Shown here: positions 17,139 to 24,745 of the stretch, piece after piece
Layout of the letters: each line of letters opens with the position of its first letter
How positions within the stretch are numbered: position 1 is the stretch's first letter
NCBI RefSeq assembly: GCF_029851875.1
Contig: NZ_JARKVC010000003.1
Coordinates: 1 to 63,723 of the forward strand
DNA: 63,723 nucleotides
Source: Actinomyces sp.
Lineage (GTDB): Bacteria > Actinomycetota > Actinomycetes > Actinomycetales > Actinomycetaceae
Reading direction: 5' to 3'
Translations under genes and position numbers: made by a program
The notes under the pieces: generated by a model
Database searches by the model: none
The model's input: the letters and a program-made list of their open reading frames with translations, nothing else
Told to the model about the DNA's origin: nothing

Positions 17139-17351
17139 GCGTGCATCGGCGTGACGACGGCGTGCATCGGTGCGGTAGCGGCGTGCATCGGTGCGGTAGC
17201 GGCGTGCTTTGCGCTGGTCGGGGCGTGGATGTGATATGGCGGCGTGCGTGACTACGCTTCTACACACGCCCTGATATCTCAGGCACGCCTCGATTCCTTC
17301 CAAACACGCCGCAACCACATTGAAGCACGCCGCGATGGCCCCGAAGCACGC
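17139..17351. repeat. phased palindromic array, copy 1
   Basis: Six GCGTG motifs begin at 17139, 17160, 17181, 17202, 17223 and 17242. Five CACGC motifs, their reverse complement, begin at 17265, 17284, 17305, 17326 and 17347. Spacing is 21 bp along each arm, 19 bp for the innermost steps and 23 bp across the centre. The bases between motifs vary, and right-arm units tend to read CACGCCGC...AAG. It lies just downstream of the DUF559 gene end. It is not a CRISPR, because repeats and spacers are too short and the halves are inverted. Confidence 0.85.
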
Positions 17352-17411
17352 CGCTATCGACTTGTGTCTGTCTTCGGCGTTTCCGTCCCACTTCTCTGCG
17401 GGTAGAACGTC

Positions 17412-18467
17412 TTAGGAGATCGTGCCTAGCCAGGGACGGGGCCTGAGGGAAAGGTAGTGTCCTGACGGCACCCGGCGCATGACCTCCCCGATGACCTTCT
17501 GGGGGTCGCGTAGCTCTTCGGTGCGAACCCGCATGATGTCCCATCCTTGGCGTATCAAGGCGTCCTGACGTTTCTTCTCGTCATAGACGACCTTGGGGCC
17601 GGTGTACTTGCCCTGGCCGTCAAACTCGATGGCAAGCCTGAGCCCAGGAATCACAAGGTCGATGAAGTACTGGCAGTTCTCGGCGTCGACGCAGGTCTGC
17701 GCTACGGGCTCAGGAGTCCCGGCTGCGAGCAGGATGAAACGCAGCTCGCTCTCTCCCCAGGACTCGGACAACGGGTCCAGCAGGTCGAGCACACGCAGGG
17801 CTCGTTGCTTACCCCTGCGACGATGAAGACTCTCGATGCGTTTGCGCAGCTCTGCACGTACGCCGCCCCAACGGTCGCGGGCCTGCTCAGGTAGGAAACG
17901 GTCAGCTCCCACGATGATGCGGGCGAGCGAGTCTCCGATGACCAGTGCGTCGTGGGGGTCAAGGTCTGTCAGGCAGTCGATGAGCGTTGTGCGAAGGCTG
18001 GTCACCGGGAGACCCTTGACGGTCGTGACCTCACCGAGATCGGATCCGGTTCTCACGTGCCTGCGAAGACGGACCTGGCGTCCAGGCCGTGTGCCGGAGG
18101 GGACCCGGTTTCCGGCCGCAGGAAGATCAGTCACGAGCTGGCCGCCGACGAGGACGCGCGGCAGGTCCAGTGTGCTGTGGTGCTGATGCGTGCGTTGGAC
18201 GGCGTGGACATCTGGTTCCTGCGAAGGCAGGGTGGCGCCGTGCAACAGCGCGGCTGACTCGTGCGAGAGCGCTACAACTGCAGGGTAGGCGTGGACCACC
18301 GCAGCGAGGCGTGCGAGTGAGACCTCTCGAAGCTGACGCCAGGTCGGTGGCGCCGCCGTGGGCAGGAGATAGCCTCCTCGGGCGAGACGTACCGCGTGCG
18401 CGGGAGGTCGGCCTAGCCAGCTCACGGGGGTGAGCACGGTTGGTAACGCAGATGTTGACTCGCTCAT
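17412..18467 (-). CDS. AbiEi-like/DUF559 endonuclease-fold protein
   Basis: A 351-residue protein of a family widespread in actinobacteria. The N-terminal 80 residues resemble a winged-helix region, with RLARGGYLLP as the conserved turn. A middle region shares the VKGLPVTSLRTTLIDCL pattern. The C-terminus is a DUF559 (Vsr-like restriction-endonuclease fold) domain with LRLAIEFDGQGKY, DEKKRQDALIRQGWDIMRV. The Glu-Phe-Asp and Lys residues are the expected metal and catalytic positions. The function of such proteins is not established; nucleic-acid cleavage or defence is plausible. The ATG at 18467 has AAGGA eight bases upstream, and the open frame continues 84 codons without support. It is bracketed by two phased palindromic arrays. 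Confidence 0.82.
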   Translation of the reverse strand: MSESTSALPTVLTPVSWLGRPPAHAVRLARGGYLLPTAAPPTWRQLREVSLARLAAVVHAYPAVVALSHESAALLHGATLPSQEPDVHAVQRTHQHHSTLDLPRVLVGGQLVTDLPAAGNRVPSGTRPGRQVRLRRHVRTGSDLGEVTTVKGLPVTSLRTTLIDCLTDLDPHDALVIGDSLARIIVGADRFLPEQARDRWGGVRAELRKRIESLHRRRGKQRALRVLDLLDPLSESWGESELRFILLAAGTPEPVAQTCVDAENCQYFIDLVIPGLRLAIEFDGQGKYTGPKVVYDEKKRQDALIRQGWDIMRVRTEELRDPQKVIGEVMRRVPSGHYLSLRPRPWLGTIS

Positions 18468-18608
18468 GGACACGGTCCTTGCCTCGTTGGTGCTGCCTGA
18501 CACGAGCACGATGCACCGCGACGTACGGTGGTGCATCTCGGTCTTCTGAGGTCTGTGGACAGAGCTGTTACGAGGTCTGCCTGTGGAGCCCGGGCACGCT
18601 GCATCGGG

Positions 18609-18756
18609 GCGTGTATCTGCGGTGGCGGCGTGTTTCCAGGCCTTCAGGGCGTACTTGTGGCGTCGGGGCGTACCTGCAAGCGTTCCTGCCCACGCCCTCA
18701 CATCAATAGCACGCCGCAACTTGATAGAAGCACGCCGCCACGTGTTGGAAGCACGC
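18609..18756. repeat. phased palindromic array, copy 2
   Basis: Left motifs GCGTG/GCGTA begin at 18609, 18628, 18649 and 18668. Right CACGC motifs begin at 18691, 18710, 18731 and 18752. The central step is 23 bp, flanked by 19-bp steps and then 21-bp steps, the same code as copy 1. The centre reads GGGCGTACCTG...TGCCCACGCC. It lies upstream of the DUF559 gene and about 95 bases after the stop of the RNase D-like gene. Nothing else is seen between 18468 and 18851. Confidence 0.85.
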
Positions 18757-18851
18757 CGCGACCTGGATCAGGGCCTGTGAGGCCCGGATCAGGGCGTGTG
18801 AGACCTGGCTCCGACCCAGGAGCGGGGCGAATAACCTGAAGCCGCCCCGAA

Positions 18852-20147
18852 TCAGGCCAGGGCGTCGGAGAGAGGGGCCGCAGTCTGCTCGACCTGCCAC
18901 GGCCGCGCTCCCAGCTCCTCCAGACGCCGGGCCACCGCCATGACAGAGACGTCAGGCACGCGGCCAGCCGCCTCCTCCTCGCCGATCTGCCAGGCGAGGT
19001 GACGCTGCGTGTCCGGTGCGAGCAGCAGCTCCTGGGGCAGGCGCAGCTGCTCGGCGCGCTGGCGGACGGCGCCGCGCACCTCCTCCAGGGCGGTCGCCGC
19101 CTCGCCGTGGTGACGTGCCCACGAGCGCGGCTGAGGCAGCTCTCCCGGGGCGAGCGCGGCGTGCATCGCCGGCAGCTGGTCCTCAGGAAGCTCCAGCGCC
19201 TTCTCTACCGCGCGCCACCACACCTCCTGGTTGAGACGGGCCTGGCGGGAGGAGAACTCCTTGAGCGCGGCCAGCTTGCGCCTGGAGGTGGGACGAGCCA
19301 CGGCCGCGGCGACGACGGCGCTGTGCGGCAGGACCTTCGACGGCGTGAGGTCCAGCTCGCGCGCCAGCTCCTCGCGTGCCGTCCACACCTCGCGCAGCAC
19401 GGCCAGGGAGCGCGCGGAGCGCACGGCCCGCCCGGCCCGGGGTGTCTTGCGCCAGGGGTCGGTCTTGGCCGGACGCGGCGGGCGGGTGCGCTCGTACTCG
19501 AACTCTTGGCGAGCCCACTCGGCCTTGCCTGCCTCCTCCAGCTCGGTCTTGAGGGCCACGCGCAGGTCCGCCAGGAGCTCGACGTCGAGCGCGGCGTAAA
19601 CGAGCCACGTGCGGGGAAGCGGACGGGTGGACCAGTCCGCGGCAGCGTGGTCCTTGGCCAGCCGCAGTCCCAGGGTCTCCTCGACGACGGCGCCCAGCCC
19701 GACCCGGGCCCGCCCCAGGAGCCGGGCGGCGAGCTCGGTGTCGAAGAGGGAACGGGGTCGCAGGCCGAGGGCACCCAGGCACGGCAGGTCCTGGTCGGCG
19801 GCGTGCAGGATCCACTCGGGGCCGTCCAGGGCAGCGGCCAACGCGGTCATGCCGCCAGCCGCGACCGGGTCGATCAGGAAGGTCCCGGCGCCCTCCCGGC
19901 GCAGCTGGACGAGGTAGGCGTCCTGTCCGTAGCGGAATCCCGAGGCCCGTTCGGCGTCGACGGCGACGGGCCCGCTGCCGGCGGCCAGGCGAGCGGCAGC
20001 CTGGGCCAGGAGCCCGGGGGAGTCGGTGACTGGTGGCAGCCCCTCGCGTGGCTGGACGTAGTCGCGGACCTGCGAGGGCGGGACGGGGTTGTCGGTGGTG
20101 CCTGGGCGGGCGGCGGGCAGGGGCTGGCAGGGGGACACGACGCTCAC
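18852..20147 (-). CDS. rnd: RNase D-like 3'-5' exoribonuclease with HRDC domain
   Basis: A DEDDy exonuclease of 431 residues, probably trimming tRNA or other RNA 3' ends. The catalytic acids are visible in PVAVDAERASG (Exo I), LHAADQDLPCL (Exo II) and WLVYAALDVELL (Exo III, with the tyrosine four residues before Asp). An HRDC nucleic-acid-binding domain occupies about residues 225-310 (RSARSLAVLREVWTAREELA). The start is a GTG in a GTGA overlap with the stop of the DUF3000 gene, a pairing that is common in actinobacteria. No clear terminator separates it from array 2. Confidence 0.9.
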   Translation of the reverse strand: MSVVSPCQPLPAARPGTTDNPVPPSQVRDYVQPREGLPPVTDSPGLLAQAAARLAAGSGPVAVDAERASGFRYGQDAYLVQLRREGAGTFLIDPVAAGGMTALAAALDGPEWILHAADQDLPCLGALGLRPRSLFDTELAARLLGRARVGLGAVVEETLGLRLAKDHAAADWSTRPLPRTWLVYAALDVELLADLRVALKTELEEAGKAEWARQEFEYERTRPPRPAKTDPWRKTPRAGRAVRSARSLAVLREVWTAREELARELDLTPSKVLPHSAVVAAAVARPTSRRKLAALKEFSSRQARLNQEVWWRAVEKALELPEDQLPAMHAALAPGELPQPRSWARHHGEAATALEEVRGAVRQRAEQLRLPQELLLAPDTQRHLAWQIGEEEAAGRVPDVSVMAVARRLEELGARPWQVEQTAAPLSDALA

Positions 20148-20755
20148 CTGCCAGCCAGGTGCAGCGAGGTCGCCAGCTCAGGCTCGTGGCCCGCGGCCAG
20201 GTGGATGAGCTCGTACCAGGCCTGCAGGTGCGGTCCCAAGTCCGGGGTGGTGGGTGACCAGGAGGCCCGGATCTCGGCGTGGGCGCAGGCGTCAGTGAGC
20301 TCCAGGCCCCCGAAGGTCTCGGACAGCACCCGGGTGACGGTGCCCACCAGCGCCCGGTGCCCGGCCCCGGCCGAGTCCAGTGCGTCCGCCAGCCAGGACC
20401 ACACCGCCGAGCCGAGCAACGGGTCGGTGCCGACCTCGTCGTCGAGCCGGGCACGGGCCAGGACCACCAGGCGGAAGTCTCCGTCCCAGGCCTCCTGGCC
20501 CGCGGGGTCGTGCAGGACGACGAAGCGTCCGGAGGCCTCCGGGGCACCGTCGAGGGTGAGGGTGGTCTCTGCCGTCAGCGCGGCGGCGTAGGGCGCCATC
20601 CGTCGTGGGGCCGGGACCTCGTCGAGGATGAGCCCGCGCGCACGAGGGGCGTGGCGCAAGGACAGCAGCGCCTGCTCAAAGCGCTCCGGGATCGTCTCCT
20701 GACCCGTACGGGCGTCGAGCGGCGACGAGACGCTGGTGGTCGGCGTTGGGGTCAC
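20144..20755 (-). CDS. DUF3000 family protein
   Basis: A 203-residue protein of unknown function found in actinobacteria, typically just before an RNase D-like gene as here. Recognisable stretches are PERFEQALLSLRHAPRARG, APYAAALTAE and the C-terminal LGPHLQAWYELIHLAAGHEP. No signal peptide, membrane segment or catalytic motif is visible. The start is a GTG with only a weak ribosome-binding site. Conserved coupling to rnd suggests a role in RNA metabolism, but that is inference. Confidence 0.85.
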   Translation of the reverse strand: MTPTPTTSVSSPLDARTGQETIPERFEQALLSLRHAPRARGLILDEVPAPRRMAPYAAALTAETTLTLDGAPEASGRFVVLHDPAGQEAWDGDFRLVVLARARLDDEVGTDPLLGSAVWSWLADALDSAGAGHRALVGTVTRVLSETFGGLELTDACAHAEIRASWSPTTPDLGPHLQAWYELIHLAAGHEPELATSLHLAGR

Positions 20756-20909
20756 CGGCCCAGGCTAGCGGCGTACACGCCCCAGACGCCGGCTCCCACG
20801 CCGCCAGAGGGGACAGGCAGGCCCATGGGCTACAGTGAGCTGCCGGTGACGGCCAGTGTTGCCGGCGTCCGACAGTGGCGTGACCGTCGTGGAACGGAGT
20901 GTTCGAAGT

Positions 20910-22163
20910 ATGGCTCCGCAGTTTCATCCTGTGCTTCTGGGGGCAGACACCCTCGGCTACTCCTATGCCCGGCAGTTCCACGAGGTCTACGGCATCACCT
21001 CGACCGTCCTGGCCTCGGCCGACATCCGCTACACCTCCACCAGCCGCTTCACGTCCTACACCGTCATTGACGGCCTGGACCAGGAGGAGACCCTGCTGCG
21101 TGCGCTGCGCGAGCAGGCTGCGCGGATCCCTGACGGCACTCGTCCCCTCGTGCTGTCAGGTGCCAGCGACTGGCACGCTCGCACGCTGGCCAGGAACCGG
21201 GCGGACCTGGAGTCCTGGGGGTACGCGGTCCCGGTCATCGGCTTCGACCTGCTGGACCGCCTGACGCAGAAGGACCGTTTCTACGCCCTGTGCCAGCGTC
21301 TGGGGATGCCCTACCCGCGCACCTGGGTCCTGCCCTTCGGTGACGTCGCGCAGGAGGTGTCCGACTCCGGGCTTGAGGTGCTCGGTGGCGTCGAGGACCT
21401 GCGGGGCGCGGACTTTCCCCTCGTCGTCAAGCCTTCGAACTCGGCGGACTGGCACTATGCCGACATTGAGGACAAGCACAAGGTCTACACGCTGGGCTCC
21501 TACGAGGAGCTGGCTCGTGTCAGCGCCCAGGTCGAGGCCTCGGGCTACCACCACAGCCTCATCATCCAGGAGGTGCTCTCGACGGCGGACACCTCCCTGC
21601 ACACTCTCACGGTCTTCGCGGACGCTCACGGTGAGGTCCGCATGGCGGTCTCCGGTGACGTCGTCGTCCAGGACCGCTCAGCCACGGGTGTGGGCAACCC
21701 CCTGGTCATCCTGGGCGACCGCAGGCGCCAGGACCTGCTTGACCACGCACGCCGCTTCATCCGGGACACCGGCTACAGCGGCTACGCGAACTTCGACGTC
21801 ATGGACGACGCGCAGGGCAACCCTCACTTCCTGGAGGTCAACACCCGCCCGGGCCGTAACTCCTACTACGTGACGCTGGCCGGATGCCCCTTCGTCCGGC
21901 CTGTGGTCGACCACTACGTCCTGGGGCTGGACGTAGCGACCTCGCTCAGCGCCGCCGAGCGCGCGGCGGACCGCCCCTTCCTCTTCTCGATGGTGCCTGC
22001 GGCCGTGGCCCTGCGCGAGGCGGGCGATCGCGCGCTGCGCAGCCGGCTGGAGCCCTTCTTCGCCCAGGGGACCTGGGCCAACCCTCTGCTCAACCACGAG
22101 GACCGCCTGGTCCAGCGGATGTGGGCGCGGATCAACTACTGGCACATGCGCGCCAAGTTCTGA
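20910..22163 (+). CDS. ATP-grasp ligase, probable peptidoglycan cross-bridge enzyme (paralogue 1)
   Basis: A 417-residue carboxylate-amine ligase of the ATP-grasp fold. The ATP-binding lysine region is FPLVVKPSNSADWHY. The metal-binding end is GYANFDVMDDAQGNPHFLEVNTRPGRNSYY, read here as two blocks around the glutamate and asparagine of LEVNTRPGRN. It is clearly paralogous to the protein at 24746-25987. Enterococcal D-aspartate ligase, which adds D-Asp to the lysine of the peptidoglycan stem, belongs to the same broad type, and several Actinomyces have bridges with D-Glu or D-Asp. That role is an inference from family and from the FemX-like gene nearby. I take the ATG at 20910 (MAPQFHPVLLG), with GGAG about ten bases upstream. 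Confidence 0.8.
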   Translation: MAPQFHPVLLGADTLGYSYARQFHEVYGITSTVLASADIRYTSTSRFTSYTVIDGLDQEETLLRALREQAARIPDGTRPLVLSGASDWHARTLARNRADLESWGYAVPVIGFDLLDRLTQKDRFYALCQRLGMPYPRTWVLPFGDVAQEVSDSGLEVLGGVEDLRGADFPLVVKPSNSADWHYADIEDKHKVYTLGSYEELARVSAQVEASGYHHSLIIQEVLSTADTSLHTLTVFADAHGEVRMAVSGDVVVQDRSATGVGNPLVILGDRRRQDLLDHARRFIRDTGYSGYANFDVMDDAQGNPHFLEVNTRPGRNSYYVTLAGCPFVRPVVDHYVLGLDVATSLSAAERAADRPFLFSMVPAAVALREAGDRALRSRLEPFFAQGTWANPLLNHEDRLVQRMWARINYWHMRAKF

Positions 22164-22176
22164 TCCTTCCACTCTC

Positions 22177-24399
22177 TCAGCCGGCGGCGGCCTCCCGGCT
22201 GCCGGTGGCCCTGGGCTGGGCAGGGACCGCGGCTAGCGTCCCGGACTCGCAGGTCGGTGCGGACAGGAAGGTCATGGAACGTGCCTCGACGGTGATGACC
22301 TCGCCAGCCGGGTGGGTCGAGCCCGGCTCGAGGTCGTCGGTCGGGGCCGTGTCCAGCTCGACGCGCCAGGCGGTGGCGTAGTCGGCCCCGGGCAGGGTGA
22401 ACTCGATGTCGTCCGGCGAGGCGTTGATGAGGACGAGGAAGGAGTCGTCCGTCAGGCGCTGGCCGCGCTCGTCAGGCTCGGCGATCGCCCCGCCGTTGAG
22501 GAAGACGGCCACGGCGCGTGCGTACCAGGTGCCCCAGTCGTCATCGGTCATGCGCTCGCCCGAGGGGCGCAGCCAGGCGATCTCGCCCAGCGCGGACTCT
22601 CCGCCGTGCCCGGCGTCGCCGGAGAAGAAGCGACGACGGCGCATGACCGGGTGGTCGCGGCGTAGCCGGACCATCTGCCGGGTGAAGTCGTGGAGCTGCT
22701 TGGCCTCGTCATCCAGGTCCCAGCTCACCCAGCTGGTCTCGTTGTCCTGGCAGTAGGTGTTGTTGTTGCCGCCCTGGGTGCGCCCGATCTCGTCACCGTG
22801 GCAGATCATGGGCACGCCCTGGCTGAAGAGCACGGTGGCCAGGAAGTTGCGGACCTGACGACGGCGCAGGTCGAGCACCGCCGGGTCGTCGGTGGGGCCC
22901 TCGACCCCGCAGTTCCACGAGCGGTTGCTGGAGTCGCCGTCGGCACCGCCCTCACCGTTGGCCTCGTTGTGCTTGGAGTTGTAGGAGACCAGGTCGGCCA
23001 GGGTGAAGCCGTCGTGGGCGGTGACGAAGTTGATGCTGGCCACCGGGGTGCGTCCGGAGTGCTGGTACAGGTCGGAGGAGCCGGTCAGGCGCGAGGCGAA
23101 CTCGCCCAGCGTCGAGGGCTCGCCACGCCAGAAGTCGCGGACGGTGTCGCGGTACCTGCCGTTCCACTCGCTCCACAGCTGGGGGAAGCCGCCGACCTGG
23201 TAGCCCCCTTCTCCTACGTCCCAGGGCTCGGCGATGAGCTTGACCTGGGAGAGGATCGGGTCCTGGTGGATGATGTCGAAGAAGGCGCTGAGCTTGTCGA
23301 CCTCAGCGAACTGACGGGCCAGGGTCGAGGCCAGGTCGAAGCGGAAGCCGTCCACGTGCATGTCGGTGACCCAGTAGCGCAGCGAGTCCATGATGAGCTG
23401 GAGGACGGCGGGGGAGCGCATGAGCAGGGAGTTGCCCGTGCCGGTGGTGTCGAAGTAGTGCGCCCGGTCGTCGTCGACCAGCCGGTAGTAGGCGGCGTTG
23501 TCGATCCCGCGGAAGGACAGGGTGGGGCCCATGTGGTTGCCCTCGGCGGTGTGGTTGTAGACGACGTCGAGGATCACCTCGATGCCGGCCTCGTGCATCG
23601 CCTTGACCAGGGCCTTGAACTCCTGGACCTGCTGGCCGTCGCTGCCGTAGGCGGCGTAGGCGTTGTGCGGGGCGAAGAAGCCGATGGTGTTGTACCCCCA
23701 GTAGTTGGACAGCCCCTTGTCCTGCAGGTGGGTGTCGTTGACGAACTGGTGGACCGGCATGAGCTCGATCGCGGTGACGCCCAGGTCCGTGAGGTAGCTG
23801 ATGACCGCCGGGTGGGCGAGGCCGGCGTAGGTCCCCCGCAGCTCCTCGGGCACAAGGGGGTGCAGGCGGGTCATGCCCTTGACGTGGGCCTCGTAGATGA
23901 CGGTGTCGTGGTAGGCGTGAGCCGGGGGACGGTCGTGGCCCCAGTCGAAGAAGGGCGAGGTGACCACCGAGCGCATGGTGGCCGGGCCGGAGTCCTCCTC
24001 GTTGCGGGCGCAGGGGTCCTCGAAGCTGTAGGAGTACAGCGAGGGGGAGGGGGTCACGTGGCCCGAGATCGCCTTGGCGTAGGGGTCCAGCAGCAGCTTG
24101 GAGGCGTCGCACCGGTGCCCGGCGGCCGGGTCGTAGGGGCCGCTGACCCGGAACCCGTAGTGCTGGCCGGGGCCTACCGAGGGCAGGTAGCCGTGCCAGA
24201 CGTTGGCGTCCACCTCAGTCAGCGCCACGCGGGTCTGGCGGCCCGCCTCGTCGAACAGGCACAGGTCCACGGCCTGGGCGACGGAGGAGAAGAGGGCGAA
24301 GTTCGTGCCCGACCCATCGAAGGTGGCACCCAGCGGGTAGGCCCTTCCGGGCCACACCTGTGGCGCCCAGGTCCCGGTGGCGGCAGTGGAAGACGACAT
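22177..24399 (-). CDS. glgX: glycogen debranching enzyme (isoamylase type)
   Basis: GH13 enzyme of 740 residues that cleaves alpha-1,6 branches of glycogen during its breakdown. It has the N-terminal carbohydrate-binding domain (PLGATFDGSGTNFALFSS). The four GH13 regions follow as DVVYNHTAEGN, GFRFDLAS (nucleophile Asp), LIAEPWDVGEGGYQ (acid/base Glu) and FVTAHDGFTLADLV. The GYNTIGFFAPHNAYA block is typical of GlgX/TreX. It converges on the ATP-grasp gene with a gap of only 13 bases, and its start faces the tRNA genes. The ATG has a poor ribosome-binding site. Confidence 0.96.
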   Translation of the reverse strand: MSSSTAATGTWAPQVWPGRAYPLGATFDGSGTNFALFSSVAQAVDLCLFDEAGRQTRVALTEVDANVWHGYLPSVGPGQHYGFRVSGPYDPAAGHRCDASKLLLDPYAKAISGHVTPSPSLYSYSFEDPCARNEEDSGPATMRSVVTSPFFDWGHDRPPAHAYHDTVIYEAHVKGMTRLHPLVPEELRGTYAGLAHPAVISYLTDLGVTAIELMPVHQFVNDTHLQDKGLSNYWGYNTIGFFAPHNAYAAYGSDGQQVQEFKALVKAMHEAGIEVILDVVYNHTAEGNHMGPTLSFRGIDNAAYYRLVDDDRAHYFDTTGTGNSLLMRSPAVLQLIMDSLRYWVTDMHVDGFRFDLASTLARQFAEVDKLSAFFDIIHQDPILSQVKLIAEPWDVGEGGYQVGGFPQLWSEWNGRYRDTVRDFWRGEPSTLGEFASRLTGSSDLYQHSGRTPVASINFVTAHDGFTLADLVSYNSKHNEANGEGGADGDSSNRSWNCGVEGPTDDPAVLDLRRRQVRNFLATVLFSQGVPMICHGDEIGRTQGGNNNTYCQDNETSWVSWDLDDEAKQLHDFTRQMVRLRRDHPVMRRRRFFSGDAGHGGESALGEIAWLRPSGERMTDDDWGTWYARAVAVFLNGGAIAEPDERGQRLTDDSFLVLINASPDDIEFTLPGADYATAWRVELDTAPTDDLEPGSTHPAGEVITVEARSMTFLSAPTCESGTLAAVPAQPRATGSREAAAG

Positions 24400-24473
24400 G
24401 GGCCAAGCCTGTCACGTGTGAGGGCTGTGTGCAGCGGACCACGCGGCTAGGTGAGGAGTCACACTCACGGGAG

Positions 24474-24503
24474 TTGGTAGCTCGGTGAATGACCTGCTAA
24501 CTT
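24474..24503 (+). promoter_or_regulatory. putative tRNA promoter
   Basis: TTGGTA (24474-24479), 18 bases, then TGC-TAACTT with an extended -10 TGn, placing the start about 22 bases before tRNA-Gly. Hexamer matches are moderate. The rest of 24400-24531, which also holds the glgX promoter, shows nothing else clear. Confidence 0.35.
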
Positions 24504-24531
24504 TTTCTCCGCACCCGCTCAAGGGTGCCAT

Positions 24532-24604
24532 GCGGATGTGGCTCAGTTGGTAGAGCATCACCTTGCCAAGGTGAGGGTCGCGGGTTCGAGTCCCGTCATC
24601 CGCT
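24532..24604 (+). tRNA. tRNA-Gly (anticodon GCC)
   Basis: Full cloverleaf of 73 bases. The acceptor GCGGATG pairs with CATCCGC, the anticodon arm is CACCT-TGCCA-AGGTG with GCC in the loop, and the T arm contains GGTTCGAGTCC. The CCA end is not encoded. One base separates it from the next tRNA. Confidence 0.96.
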
Positions 24605-24605
24605 C

Positions 24606-24677
24606 GGGCGATTGGCGCAGCGGGAGCGCGCTTCCCTGACACGGAAGAGGTCACTGGTTCGATCCCAGTATCGCCCA
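24606..24677 (+). tRNA. tRNA-Val (anticodon GAC)
   Basis: Full cloverleaf of 72 bases. The acceptor GGGCGAT pairs with ATCGCCC, the anticodon arm is CTTCC-CTGACAC-GGAAG with GAC in the loop, and the T arm has GGTTCGATCCC. The CCA end is not encoded. It is co-transcribed with tRNA-Gly. Confidence 0.96.
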
Positions 24678-24686
24678 CGACAGCTG

Positions 24687-24711
24687 CCCCGGACTCGTGT
24701 CCGGGGTTTTT
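24687..24711 (+). terminator. rho-independent terminator of the tRNA pair
   Basis: CCCCGGAC-TCGT-GTCCGGGG forms an 8-bp stem with a 4-base loop followed by five T residues. This is the only classic terminator with a U tract in the window. Confidence 0.92.
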
Positions 24712-24745
24712 CCTTGTCGGCTGCCACCGCGTCAGGAGAGGAAGC

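Noticed and set aside
16857..17318. A 153-codon minus-strand protein with heptad repeats
   Set aside because: Its repeats simply follow the 21-bp phase of array 1 and the 28-bp repeats, and similar frames exist in both orientations of the other arrays. A DNA element explains this better.
17139..17351. CRISPR array
   Set aside because: The motif is only 5-7 bases, intervals are 14-16 bases, the second half is inverted and no cas gene is present.
24532..24677. Integration site for a mobile element at the tRNA genes
   Set aside because: No repeat of a tRNA 3' end and no integrase gene is found nearby.
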